Source: CAYURR01 sp964446745
GTDB lineage: Bacteria > Bacillota > Clostridia > Lachnospirales > WQUN01
Assembly: GCA_964446745.1 (NCBI GenBank)
Contig: CAYURR010000004.1
Location: 1 to 38,200 of the forward strand
DNA: 38,200 nt
Direction of reading: 5' to 3'
Shown here: positions 30,583-38,200 of the stretch, one piece after another
Numbering within the stretch: position 1 is the stretch's first letter
Layout of the letters: each line of letters starts with the position of its first letter
Notes under the pieces: model-generated
Told to the model about the DNA's origin: nothing
What the model saw: only the letters and a program-made list of their open reading frames with translations
Database searches by the model: none
Program-made: the position numbers and the translations under genes

Positions 30583-31947
30583 CTATTCTCCAAACTCGAT
30601 ATCCATTTTTTGAAACTCATCAAGAAACATTATTTCACTCACCGGCAAAACCTCATTGTTTAATTGTTTATATACATTTAGCGTATATAAAGTTTTATTT
30701 CGTGTCAGTGTTAGTAAATATGTTTCATCCTTGAATTCATATGTCCAAAACTGTGAAAGCTTGGTGTTTACCGGCAAAACATCATATATATTTCCATATG
30801 AATGAAGACCAATGTATTCATCTCTATATGAATAATCCGAGACACAGTCGCCTTCCTGTTCCAGTTCACTTAGGTTTTCATACACTTGAAAGCAATTGTA
30901 TTCGTCAAAGTATTTTGTCTGGGTTATAAAATATACTTTTCTGACGATTTCATCTGTGCCGTCATTATCTATGTCCGCATAAAACGCAATATCCTTCGGG
31001 TCCGCTTCAAGACCATAAATACCATCCCATTTAATGTTACTTTGAAACGGAATGACACCTTCCCATTCCGGGCTATACAATTCACCTTTCTTTGTATGGG
31101 CAATCGCTTCATGCGCTTGTTTTTCTATTGATGAATACGGCACTTCAGTCTTTTGTGTAACCGTTTTTAGTACGTAATCATTGCATTTAATGAACACACT
31201 ATGCGAGTTCCGGTTTTCGTCTATATAATATGCGCCGATATTATGTTGTATTTCAGACCTATCAGAAACCGGATTGGTAATAAAATATATCTTCCCCTCG
31301 TACTGAATTATTCGCATGCCATCCATCAGTGTGCAACTTGGTCCGTGTGCATAGATTTCATACAAGCCGCCTTGATTTTGCTTAAATATCCCAAAGCCAT
31401 CGCCGCCCGATGCACCCCCGGCACCGGTGTGTATGGGAACACCTATCTCCGTTTCACCATCGCCATTAAAATCATATTCATAAAACTTACATTCCGAATA
31501 ATCTAAATAACGCTGCGCTTCTGCTTCAAAATAACCGTCAAATTCGTTTTCAACACTGTAGGATACAAATGTTATATCCTTTGCGTCATCGTATCCTCGG
31601 TTGGGTTTTAGGGCATATCTATCGGCAAATTCATAATACGAATAGGTATACAAAACACGCATCAATGCTTCCACAATGTCGTCGTCAAAATATTGATTTG
31701 ATCGCGCTGATTGTTTCAACTCCACTGCTACAGGGTCGCTTCCGTCATTCCATGCATTGGTAAGCCTTTCGACCAACTCGTCTTTAGGCATACCGATGTC
31801 ATAGCCATGACTTCCGACGTTGGCAGTGGCACTTGCCGCTTTGATCAACAGCAGCATGTCTGGTTGCGGCGATTTCAATTCATGCGAACATGCACTCAGA
31901 TAAAACAGCATAAGCATTGATATAGATATTATTAAAAGGCGTTTCAC
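30583..31947 (-). CDS. Large lipoprotein with DxNxDG/DxDxDG motifs, function unknown
   Basis: A 454-residue predicted lipoprotein: KRLL, hydrophobic core, lipobox YLSAC with C20. The mature part contains two calcium-loop or FG-GAP-like motifs, YDFNGDGETEIG (about residues 168-179) and YADIDNDGTDEIV (about 340-352), each typical of VCBS/FG-GAP-type repeats. There is a Gly-rich patch between them (HTGAGGASGGDGFG). It resembles hypothetical lipoproteins of Clostridia; no enzymatic motif seen. The start is GTG at 31947, seven bases after the stop of the aminoacyl-tRNA-synthetase-like gene, with AAGTGAG as a weak ribosome site. Re-initiation after the upstream gene is likely. It is followed by repeat copy C. 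Confidence 0.75.
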   Translation of the reverse strand: MKRLLIISISMLMLFYLSACSHELKSPQPDMLLLIKAASATANVGSHGYDIGMPKDELVERLTNAWNDGSDPVAVELKQSARSNQYFDDDIVEALMRVLYTYSYYEFADRYALKPNRGYDDAKDITFVSYSVENEFDGYFEAEAQRYLDYSECKFYEYDFNGDGETEIGVPIHTGAGGASGGDGFGIFKQNQGGLYEIYAHGPSCTLMDGMRIIQYEGKIYFITNPVSDRSEIQHNIGAYYIDENRNSHSVFIKCNDYVLKTVTQKTEVPYSSIEKQAHEAIAHTKKGELYSPEWEGVIPFQSNIKWDGIYGLEADPKDIAFYADIDNDGTDEIVRKVYFITQTKYFDEYNCFQVYENLSELEQEGDCVSDYSYRDEYIGLHSYGNIYDVLPVNTKLSQFWTYEFKDETYLLTLTRNKTLYTLNVYKQLNNEVLPVSEIMFLDEFQKMDIEFGE

Positions 31948-31954
31948 TTTCGAC

Positions 31955-33916
31955 TCACTTCAGCTGTGACGCATGCTTCGTAAAGAAATCCACGCGCGGC
32001 TCCAGGAACTTGAACATGTGACTGTCGCCCATAAAGAAGCTGAGCGGCTTGTCGATATACGCCCAGTCCCATAGGCGTTCGTCAAAGCCGAGGTATTCAC
32101 GTACCATCTCCGTGCCCCATGGTGCGAACGGATGCAGCAAAGTCGCGGCTACGCGCACGATGTGGAACGCGTCTATTAGCGTCTGAGCGCGCAGCGTATC
32201 ATCGGCGGCGGCCTCGGCCTCCTTTGATCGTGCGGTCCATGTCTTATTCGCCTCGCGGATGTATACATCCAACGCATCTATGACACGCGAAAACTCAAAC
32301 CGATACATGCTCCACTCGTATTCGTTGATCATATCGTCAGACAGTGCCTTTGTTTCGTCGCTGACAGCCATTTCGGGCAGCTTGCCGTCGTAATACTTCT
32401 GCAGGCTATAGAAGCACGAGCGTATCAGGCGATTGTACACATTGGTGAGGATGTTACCCTCGGCCAACGTCGCGTCAAATCCATTATCCGTATTTAATAT
32501 CGCCTTCGGGATAAAGCTGATGCTGTTACTCTGCAGTGCCATATGTGCAAAGTGCATGCGCAACTGCTCCGGAGTATAGTGATCAAGCAGCTCGCTTGCG
32601 CCCGGTGGTTTGAGTGCGCCGCTACTGCTGGCCTTTTTATTGCCGTAGAACACATGCCTGTTCGGGATGATGGTGGGCAGATTCGCACCCGCTTCACGAC
32701 CCTCTATTTTATCCAGTGCCATGAATAAGCCCATTTCCGCGACCGCGTAGAAATAGATATTGTCCTCGCCGATAAACTGATACACATGCGCGTCGGCGTC
32801 GCACCACCATTGCTCCCAACCTTCCGATGAGCCTGTGGTTTGTATTAAATAGGTCTTTAAGAATGAGATCGGTGCCCACAACGATTCGGGCCACACCCAG
32901 AATGTCTGACCGCTAACGCCGTCCACCTCGGGCACGGGGATACCCCATTTCACATTGCCGGACAACCTAAACGGCACGAGCGTCGTACCGGTACGGAAGC
33001 GTATGCCGTGTTCACGCAATATCTCGCACGCGCATTCTCTGTCCTTCAATACCTTAAACGTCAATATCGCAGACTTGTTGCCCTCGTTGATATCCGCTGT
33101 ATGCTCGGGCATCTTTGCACATGCGTTGCGCAGCGTGTCAAAATCCTCTGTTTTAATTATGATCGACGGATCTTTTAGGAAATCGTCTATCGTGGACAGT
33201 AATATGCGGCGGCTGATCCCCTCTTCCCTGAGTTTCTGCTGCCGTTGCTTTAGCGCATCCGAAAAACGCTCAAGGTCAAAGTACCAGTTTTTAATAGCCT
33301 TTAGCGACGGGGTTTTCTTTGTGGTGACGGTAATAGGGTTAATCAGCTCACTCGGGCTGTATTGATGCCCCAATGCGCATTCGTCCGCATACGCTACCTC
33401 CGATTTGCAATTCGCTATCGGACAACGTCCCTCGACCTGCCTGCCGTTTAGAAACGTCTGACTCTCGTCATCAAAAAATTGCATGACCTCGTCGATACGC
33501 AGGTATCCGTTTTCATGTAGCACATTAAAGAGCTCTACGGACATATCATGATGGATATTCTTAGCCGCTCCGAGCGCGGAGGCCGCGAACAGGTTCAGGC
33601 TGATGCCGAATTCATCGAGCACGGCCTTCTGCTTGATATGATTCCCCTCAATAAAGTCCTCTATCGTACCGGTAAAACCGTTTTGAACCGCGGCATGATA
33701 TTTAACCTCTATGCCCGCACCGTAGCAATCCGTGCCCGATACGAATATAACATTCTGCTTGCCGAGCCTATCACGCAAAAAGCGTGCGTAGATGTCCGCA
33801 TGTATATACATGCCGCCCACATGTCCGAAATGCAGTTGCTTATCGCCATACGGCATTCCGCCCGTTACGACAGCACGCTTTGGAAAATTCGGTCTATTCC
33901 TGTCATTAGTAGCCAT
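31955..33916 (-). CDS. Divergent methionyl-tRNA synthetase-like class I synthetase
   Basis: A 653-residue class I aminoacyl-tRNA-synthetase homologue nearest to MetRS. HIGH motif: PYGDKQLHFGHVGG (H29-H32). A Cys-rich knuckle CPIANC...ADEC (C165, C170, C180) corresponds to the MetRS zinc insert but has an irregular fourth ligand. NVKWGIPVPE matches the MetRS WGIPVP stretch. The KMSKS loop is KKASSSG (427-433), with the first Ser-Lys altered. Between residues about 230 and 320 there is an extra segment (IDDFLKDPSIIIKTEDF through FRLSG) absent from ordinary MetRS. No C-terminal tRNA-binding EMAP domain is present. AAAGGTGAT precedes the ATG. It may be a paralogue with another job, because a housekeeping metG normally keeps KMSKS. 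The gene sits in the leftward group with topB and a lipoprotein. Confidence 0.85.
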   Translation of the reverse strand: MATNDRNRPNFPKRAVVTGGMPYGDKQLHFGHVGGMYIHADIYARFLRDRLGKQNVIFVSGTDCYGAGIEVKYHAAVQNGFTGTIEDFIEGNHIKQKAVLDEFGISLNLFAASALGAAKNIHHDMSVELFNVLHENGYLRIDEVMQFFDDESQTFLNGRQVEGRCPIANCKSEVAYADECALGHQYSPSELINPITVTTKKTPSLKAIKNWYFDLERFSDALKQRQQKLREEGISRRILLSTIDDFLKDPSIIIKTEDFDTLRNACAKMPEHTADINEGNKSAILTFKVLKDRECACEILREHGIRFRTGTTLVPFRLSGNVKWGIPVPEVDGVSGQTFWVWPESLWAPISFLKTYLIQTTGSSEGWEQWWCDADAHVYQFIGEDNIYFYAVAEMGLFMALDKIEGREAGANLPTIIPNRHVFYGNKKASSSGALKPPGASELLDHYTPEQLRMHFAHMALQSNSISFIPKAILNTDNGFDATLAEGNILTNVYNRLIRSCFYSLQKYYDGKLPEMAVSDETKALSDDMINEYEWSMYRFEFSRVIDALDVYIREANKTWTARSKEAEAAADDTLRAQTLIDAFHIVRVAATLLHPFAPWGTEMVREYLGFDERLWDWAYIDKPLSFFMGDSHMFKFLEPRVDFFTKHASQLK

Positions 33917-33944
33917 TTAATCACCTTTGGATTTATTTTGCATA

Positions 33945-33973
33945 ATATTAGCATATTTCCAGTATAAACACAA
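33945..33973 (-). promoter_or_regulatory. Candidate promoter of the synthetase-like gene
   Basis: On the minus strand TTGTGT (33973-33968) and TAATAT (33950-33945) are 17 bases apart, about 30 bases upstream of the ATG. It matches sigma-A moderately. It would allow the synthetase-like gene and lipoprotein to be expressed independently of topB. Confidence 0.5.
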
Positions 33974-34009
33974 AGAAGCATTCACAAACGAAGGTTGTTT
34001 TAAGAAGGA

Positions 34010-36139
34010 TCATTTAACAGAGCCAAACTCCATCTTAAAATTGACATACTTATCACCCGTATCATCGAGGACGATCACAGCGTCATAGGTCTTGCCGGTT
34101 TTTTCGGAATAAAGTCCGGTCATAGAAACACGTCCGTCTTTCAACAGCGCTTCTGCAATCGGCCTGCTGAGTTCTTTTTTCTTTATACTGAAAAACCTAT
34201 TTTCACGCCACAGTGCAAAGCTGCACGCCCTGTTGTCGCAGAAAAACCCCTTCTTGCCCTCATTGACATTTCCACCGCAGCGTGGGCATTTACCAACTGT
34301 CTCACCGTCATTTATAGGAGCATAGAACAGCTTTGCATGTTGGGCGTTTGGTGTTTTATTGGTCTTCACAAGCCCATCCGTCATCTCGGTGATGCCGGTC
34401 ATAAACATACTTGATTTAAGTTGCCCCCGCTCTATTTCTTTTAGTTTACTCTCCCACTCGGCGGTCAATAGCGGCGACTTCAACTGTTCCGGCAAAATCG
34501 TGATGAGGTTTATACCCTTTTCAGACGGCAACAGCTGCTTGTTCTTACGCACCACGAAACCTGTTTTAACGAGCTTCTCGATGATGCCGGCACGGGTAGC
34601 CGGTGTGCCTAAGCCCTTTCGCTCTATCTCCTCCGGTATATCTAAGCCATGCTCGGCATGGCCAGCATGCTCTATATGCATTGCGTTGCCCGCCGTTTCC
34701 ATCGCCTTTAGCAATGTGTCCTCGCTATATGGCTTTGGCGGTGAGGTACTTCCCTCTCGTACAGAGGATTTTACATGCTCGTATACCTGCCCCTTCGAAA
34801 TCTTGGGCAGGCTCTTGTCCTCCGCATTATCCTCCTTGTTCTTTTCCTTGAGTGTAGCCTTATATACCTGCTCTATGCCCTTCCACCCGCTTTTGAGCAC
34901 AGTCTTACCCTTTGCGGAGAATGTATTACCCTCGCAATCCGCTGTCACGGTGGTTTCGGCATAGGCATGGCGCTCTGCCGTGGCGCAGAGCAAACGGACG
35001 GCCAGCATATTTAAGAGATTTCGTTCACCGGTCGGCAACGTTGATAGGTTACCCTTAGGCATGGTAGGCGTCGGGATAATGGCATGGTGATCGGTGACCT
35101 TCGAGTTATCACAGATTGTGGAGATATTAGGGTTAAAGTCCTCACAGCCTTGAAATAATGGCAGCGCCCTGATCCCCTGAATAAGCTGGGCCGTGGATTC
35201 GCGCATATCAGTCGTGAGGTAACGGCTGTCGGTACGCGGATATGTACATAACTTCTTCTCATACAGGCTCTGAACATAGTCGAGGGTCTGCTGAGCGGTG
35301 TAGCCGAACAGCCGATTGGCTTCACGCTGCAGTGTGGTCAAGTCATATAGCTTCGGTGCCGCGGTTGTCTTTTCCTGACGCTCAACCTTAGTTATAGTGG
35401 CGTTTTTACCGTCACATATGGCTCTGATGTTCTCGGCGGCTTGCTTGTCCTTGAGCCTTTCGCCGGATAGGGTAAACGTACCGCAATCAATCTCAACGGT
35501 ATAGAACGGCTCCTTCACAAAGCCCTTGATGGCCGCCTCACGCTCTGCAAGTAGCGCAAGGGTCGGTGTCATTACACGCCCGACATTTAATGTCTGGCGA
35601 TACAGAACCGAAAACAATCGTGTCGCATTGATACCCACGATCCAGTCGGCCTGGGCTCTGGATAGCGCCGATTGATATAATCTATCGTAGTCTGCGCCGT
35701 TTCTGAGATTACGAAATCCATCAACAATCGCACTTTCTTCCATTGATGAGATCCACAGGCGCTTAACGGGTTTCTTGCAACCGCAATGGTTATAAACAAG
35801 CCGGAAGATCAATTCACCTTCACGCCCGGCGTCTGTTGCGCATATAATCGTATCCACATCCGAGCGCTTCATTAGATCGGATATAATCTTCAGCTGCTTT
35901 TTCTTGTCCTTCGGAACGTTATAGAGCCAGTTAGTCGGTGTAATGGGCAGATCCTCGTAACGCCACTTTGCATATTTCTCGTCATATCGATCTGCCGAGG
36001 CAAGCTCCACCAGATGCCCCACGCACCACGAAATGATATATTCGCCGCCCTGTATAAACCCGTCATTACGTCCCTTTACCCCCAAAGCCGCAGCTAATGC
36101 TTGAGCTACACTGGGTTTTTCACTGATCACAAGCTGCAT
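34010..36139 (-). CDS. topB: DNA topoisomerase III
   Basis: A 709-residue type IA topoisomerase that nicks and passes single DNA strands to separate linked molecules. The N-terminal TOPRIM domain has ISEKPSVAQ and CATDAGREGELIFR. The gate/cap region includes SRAQADWIVG and NVGRVMTPTLALL. The catalytic tyrosine is in LCTYPRTDSRYL (Y300 with ATG start). A late four-Cys zinc knuckle CPRCGG...FFCDNRAC is followed by the short C-terminal domain often attached to Firmicute TopB. I chose ATG at 36139, eight bases after AGGGGG; a GTG one codon earlier is possible. The ATG shares one base with the stop of the MocR gene. No mobile-element genes flank it, although related topB genes often ride on conjugative elements. 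Confidence 0.93.
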   Translation of the reverse strand: MQLVISEKPSVAQALAAALGVKGRNDGFIQGGEYIISWCVGHLVELASADRYDEKYAKWRYEDLPITPTNWLYNVPKDKKKQLKIISDLMKRSDVDTIICATDAGREGELIFRLVYNHCGCKKPVKRLWISSMEESAIVDGFRNLRNGADYDRLYQSALSRAQADWIVGINATRLFSVLYRQTLNVGRVMTPTLALLAEREAAIKGFVKEPFYTVEIDCGTFTLSGERLKDKQAAENIRAICDGKNATITKVERQEKTTAAPKLYDLTTLQREANRLFGYTAQQTLDYVQSLYEKKLCTYPRTDSRYLTTDMRESTAQLIQGIRALPLFQGCEDFNPNISTICDNSKVTDHHAIIPTPTMPKGNLSTLPTGERNLLNMLAVRLLCATAERHAYAETTVTADCEGNTFSAKGKTVLKSGWKGIEQVYKATLKEKNKEDNAEDKSLPKISKGQVYEHVKSSVREGSTSPPKPYSEDTLLKAMETAGNAMHIEHAGHAEHGLDIPEEIERKGLGTPATRAGIIEKLVKTGFVVRKNKQLLPSEKGINLITILPEQLKSPLLTAEWESKLKEIERGQLKSSMFMTGITEMTDGLVKTNKTPNAQHAKLFYAPINDGETVGKCPRCGGNVNEGKKGFFCDNRACSFALWRENRFFSIKKKELSRPIAEALLKDGRVSMTGLYSEKTGKTYDAVIVLDDTGDKYVNFKMEFGSVK

Positions 36140-37482
36140 CACATTGTCCCCCTTTCATCTGCAGTGAGTTCCTCTTTCAATATTTTTACCGCCTTTATAA
36201 TTTCATCGTCTTTAAGCTTGCATACACAAAGGCGGATCCCTTCTCTACGGTATGCCATGTCGATATAGCAATCATTCGTTGCAGAAACCATCAACCCCAC
36301 ATCCCGTAATCTGTTTACTAAAACCTCCGAAGAACGCTTCCCTATCTCCAGATAGGCAAAGATGCCCGTTTTGGGTACATATACATTTGACAGTTGGGCG
36401 AGCTCCCTTTTGCATACATCGGATAACACATCCATCTTTTGCCTGTAAAATGCCTTTATCCGGCTTTCATGTACTTCGTACATATTGCTTTGCAAATAGA
36501 TCTCGAGTGCCCCCTGTGATAGTACCGGAGAATTTAGATCCATGCAGGATTTGAGCCGCAAAAACTGTTCTTGAAGGTCCTTTGGAAGGATGACCGCGCC
36601 CAGTCTTAATCCCGGCAAAAGGGTTTTTGAAAAACTACGCACATATATAACAAATCCCGTGTGGTCGAAAGCAAAAATGGGATCTGCTTTTGTATTGCTT
36701 TCTAAGTCCGCCAAGTAATCGTCTTCTACGATATACACTTTATATTTTTGAGCTACACGCAAGATGTCTTTTTTCAGTTTGTTTGTATAGCTAAACCCTG
36801 TTGGGTTTTGAAATCTCGTCATCAGGTAAAAGAATTTGATATCGTTCGTTTTGAAAATCCGCTCCAGTTCAATAAGATCAATGCCCTTTTCTGTGCGTTC
36901 GATCCCCACTAACGGGCAATTATTGGCTTTTGCAGCCTCTATAAACATCGAATATGTGGGCTGCTCTACTAAAATGGTGCGAGCCTCATTCGGAAAATTC
37001 ATTGCACAGAGCATGAACAAGGCCTGCTGCGCTCCGCCGGTGATAAAGATATCCTGCTCCGTGGTAAAAATCTGGTCTTTCATCAAGTGCTTTTTTAATA
37101 CTGCAATCAGCTCCGGCATACCCTTCGCCGGTGAGTAGGCAAACAATCTCTGCTGATAGACCGATATAGCCTTTTCCATACAATGATAAAAGTCTTTATA
37201 TGGATTGATTTGATCGGACGGGCTGGTAGACCGCATATCGATTACATTCGTATCGCCGTCTGTTGATACCTCGGATTTTACGACGTAGTAACCGCTTTTG
37301 GGTACAGAATATATCAAATGCTCATTCTCCAAATAGCCGTACGCCCGCAAAACCGTATCACTATTTAGGCCGAGCTGTTCTGCAAGCATTCGAATCGATG
37401 GTAATCGTGCACCGGCTTGATAGAGCCCGGAGATTATTTTCTCCTTTATTTGATTTGCAAGTTCAATATATTTATAGTCCAT
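36139..37482 (-). CDS. MocR/PdxR-type GntR regulator with aminotransferase domain
   Basis: A 447-residue regulator joining a GntR winged helix (about 1-70: IELANQIKEKIISGLYQAGARLPSIRMLAEQLGLNSDTV in short segments; the LPS-R-LA pattern is typical) to a fold-type I aminotransferase domain. PLP contacts are present: NPTG in RFQNPTGFS (N226), EDDY (253-256, Asp binding the pyridine N), and the Schiff-base lysine K286 in RSFSKTLLPGLRLG. Such proteins bind PLP or an amino compound and control a nearby gene. An exact palindrome TGTACCGGTACA lies 19 bases upstream of the ATG. The stop overlaps the topB start by one base, so the regulator is made together with topoisomerase III. The divergent neighbour is a GNAT-like gene. 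Confidence 0.93.
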   Translation of the reverse strand: MDYKYIELANQIKEKIISGLYQAGARLPSIRMLAEQLGLNSDTVLRAYGYLENEHLIYSVPKSGYYVVKSEVSTDGDTNVIDMRSTSPSDQINPYKDFYHCMEKAISVYQQRLFAYSPAKGMPELIAVLKKHLMKDQIFTTEQDIFITGGAQQALFMLCAMNFPNEARTILVEQPTYSMFIEAAKANNCPLVGIERTEKGIDLIELERIFKTNDIKFFYLMTRFQNPTGFSYTNKLKKDILRVAQKYKVYIVEDDYLADLESNTKADPIFAFDHTGFVIYVRSFSKTLLPGLRLGAVILPKDLQEQFLRLKSCMDLNSPVLSQGALEIYLQSNMYEVHESRIKAFYRQKMDVLSDVCKRELAQLSNVYVPKTGIFAYLEIGKRSSEVLVNRLRDVGLMVSATNDCYIDMAYRREGIRLCVCKLKDDEIIKAVKILKEELTADERGTM

Positions 37483-37500
37483 AACACCTACCCATTCATT

Positions 37501-37512
37501 TGTACCGGTACA
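37501..37512. promoter_or_regulatory. Palindromic operator candidate TGTACCGGTACA
   Basis: A perfect 12-base palindrome between the divergent MocR-type gene (start 37482) and GNAT-like gene. It lies in the 5' region of the MocR gene and 18 bases upstream of the -35 of the GNAT-like promoter. This is a plausible place for autoregulation and for control of the divergent gene by the MocR protein. Confidence 0.6.
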
Positions 37513-37529
37513 GTTATATAAACGAAGCG

Positions 37530-37558
37530 TTGAATCATACGGTTGATTAATCTATAAA
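37530..37558 (+). promoter_or_regulatory. Sigma-A-type promoter of the GNAT-like gene
   Basis: TTGAAT (37530-37535) and TATAAA (37553-37558) are 17 bases apart. The expected transcript start near 37565 gives a leader of about 50 bases with GGAGG before the ATG. Confidence 0.65.
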
Positions 37559-37617
37559 TAATTATACATAGTGTGACGCTGTTGCACAATAATTGTAAAT
37601 TTATGGAGGTTTTTGAA

Positions 37618-38184
37618 ATGGTTTTATTAGATAAACATGAGTTTGGGAAGATTTTAAGTAAGATAAAGGATATTGAATTCAATACATATTTTGCGCAATC
37701 AGTTATCGTAGGGCATGCACAAGGGCGCATTTATGTAAATAATATGGACAATCCAACAGCCATTTATATTGTCAGTGACTATGGTATGACGCTATTGTTT
37801 GGATATTGCTCCGATGCAGTGTTTAATCAAGAGCTGATAGGTTATTTTAGCGGTATAGATGGTAGAAGGGAAAAGCCCGAGTGGCTGCAGGCATCTCCCA
37901 GAGGTTGGGATGATATGTTTGGGCCATTGATAGATCAGGGAAACGTTGAGAAATACTCGCGCGTAAATTTTTCGTTTGACAAGACAATATTTTATCAAAA
38001 TAACCCTGACCGAAATGATGATGTATATACGATAATAAGAACCCCTGTCGAACTCTTTTCTACATTAGATGGATTGGTAGTGCCTAAATATTTTTGGAAG
38101 GATATTAATAAAAAACAAAAGTCATGCCGACTAAATTCAAATATGATATTGAGGCACCAAATAAACATTGAACATTTCATATAA
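37618..38184 (+). CDS. GNAT-acetyltransferase-like protein, C terminus abnormal or truncated
   Basis: A 188-residue protein. The N-terminal part (VLLDKHEFGKILSKI, NTYFAQSVIVGHAQGRIYVN, NPTAIYIVSDYGMTLLFGY) resembles the family called GNAT acetyltransferase PF12746 (ZmaR-like), in which INTLFAxSVxxGxxxGxVYVDD is typical. In relatives a catalytic GNAT domain follows a segment like PKYFW. Here, right after VVPKYFWKDI, the sequence turns into low-complexity basic residues NKKQKSCRLN and stops, so the acetyl-CoA-binding half is missing. Either a frameshift or a rearrangement is likely. ATG 37618 follows GGAGG by nine bases; an earlier ATG lacks a ribosome site. It is transcribed away from the MocR gene and may be its target. 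Confidence 0.65.
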   Translation: MVLLDKHEFGKILSKIKDIEFNTYFAQSVIVGHAQGRIYVNNMDNPTAIYIVSDYGMTLLFGYCSDAVFNQELIGYFSGIDGRREKPEWLQASPRGWDDMFGPLIDQGNVEKYSRVNFSFDKTIFYQNNPDRNDDVYTIIRTPVELFSTLDGLVVPKYFWKDINKKQKSCRLNSNMILRHQINIEHFI

Positions 38185-38200
38185 AAAGATTATAATAAGT

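Noticed and set aside
34010..36139. Integrative conjugative element carrying topB
   Set aside because: No relaxase, type IV secretion or integrase gene in the window.

Overview
The window looks like the chromosome of a Gram-positive, low-to-moderate GC Firmicute, most likely an uncultured member of the Clostridia. The reasons are strong AGGAGG-type ribosome sites, several TTG/GTG starts, sigma-A-like promoters, lipoprotein signal peptides, AgrC-like and LytTR regulators, copper-amine-oxidase-N-type wall domains and PdaB-like deacetylase relatives. No rRNA, tRNA, CRISPR array, phage or intact transposase gene was seen.

Layout. 1-4.0 kb: end of a Gfo/Idh/MocA oxidoreductase, an aldose-1-epimerase-like protein, a secreted CHAP-type protein, an O6-methylguanine-DNA methyltransferase, and a polysaccharide-deacetylase homologue that has lost key residues. 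4.1-11.2 kb: a complete peptide/nickel-type ABC importer operon (lipoprotein, two permeases, two ATPases) that ends in a translationally coupled lipoprotein with two thioredoxin-like domains. 11.3-13.1 kb: a leftward operon of LytTR response regulator, soluble AgrC-like kinase and DUF2809 membrane protein. 13.3-25.3 kb: a visibly AT-richer stretch dense in regulators and transporters. It holds an AraC/GyrI regulator, a 12-TM protein fused to two LuxR-type HTHs, a small-membrane-protein cluster with an XRE-TM regulator behind a striking palindrome pair, a DUF2785 protein, a P-loop kinase-like protein, a glycosyltransferase, and a TetR-associated MacB/FtsX-type ABC system with a 39-aa membrane microprotein. 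25.3-30.3 kb: a second TetR with a textbook operator/promoter, a SLOG gene remnant, and a heterodimeric ABC exporter. 30.6-37.5 kb: a leftward set of MocR-type regulator, topoisomerase III, a divergent methionyl-tRNA-synthetase paralogue and a lipoprotein. 37.6 kb to the end: a GNAT-like gene with an abnormal C terminus.

The most unusual signal is non-coding. Three dispersed palindromic elements (11.25, 26.6 and 30.4 kb) have arms built of tandem units of about 10 bp around ATCCGTG. One supplies the last codons and stop of the DUF2809 gene, one abuts the truncated SLOG gene, and one has an extra pair of outer arms that also resemble an intercistronic hairpin in the transporter operon.

Functions are assigned from recognisable motifs and family resemblance only. 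Nothing was searched against a database.
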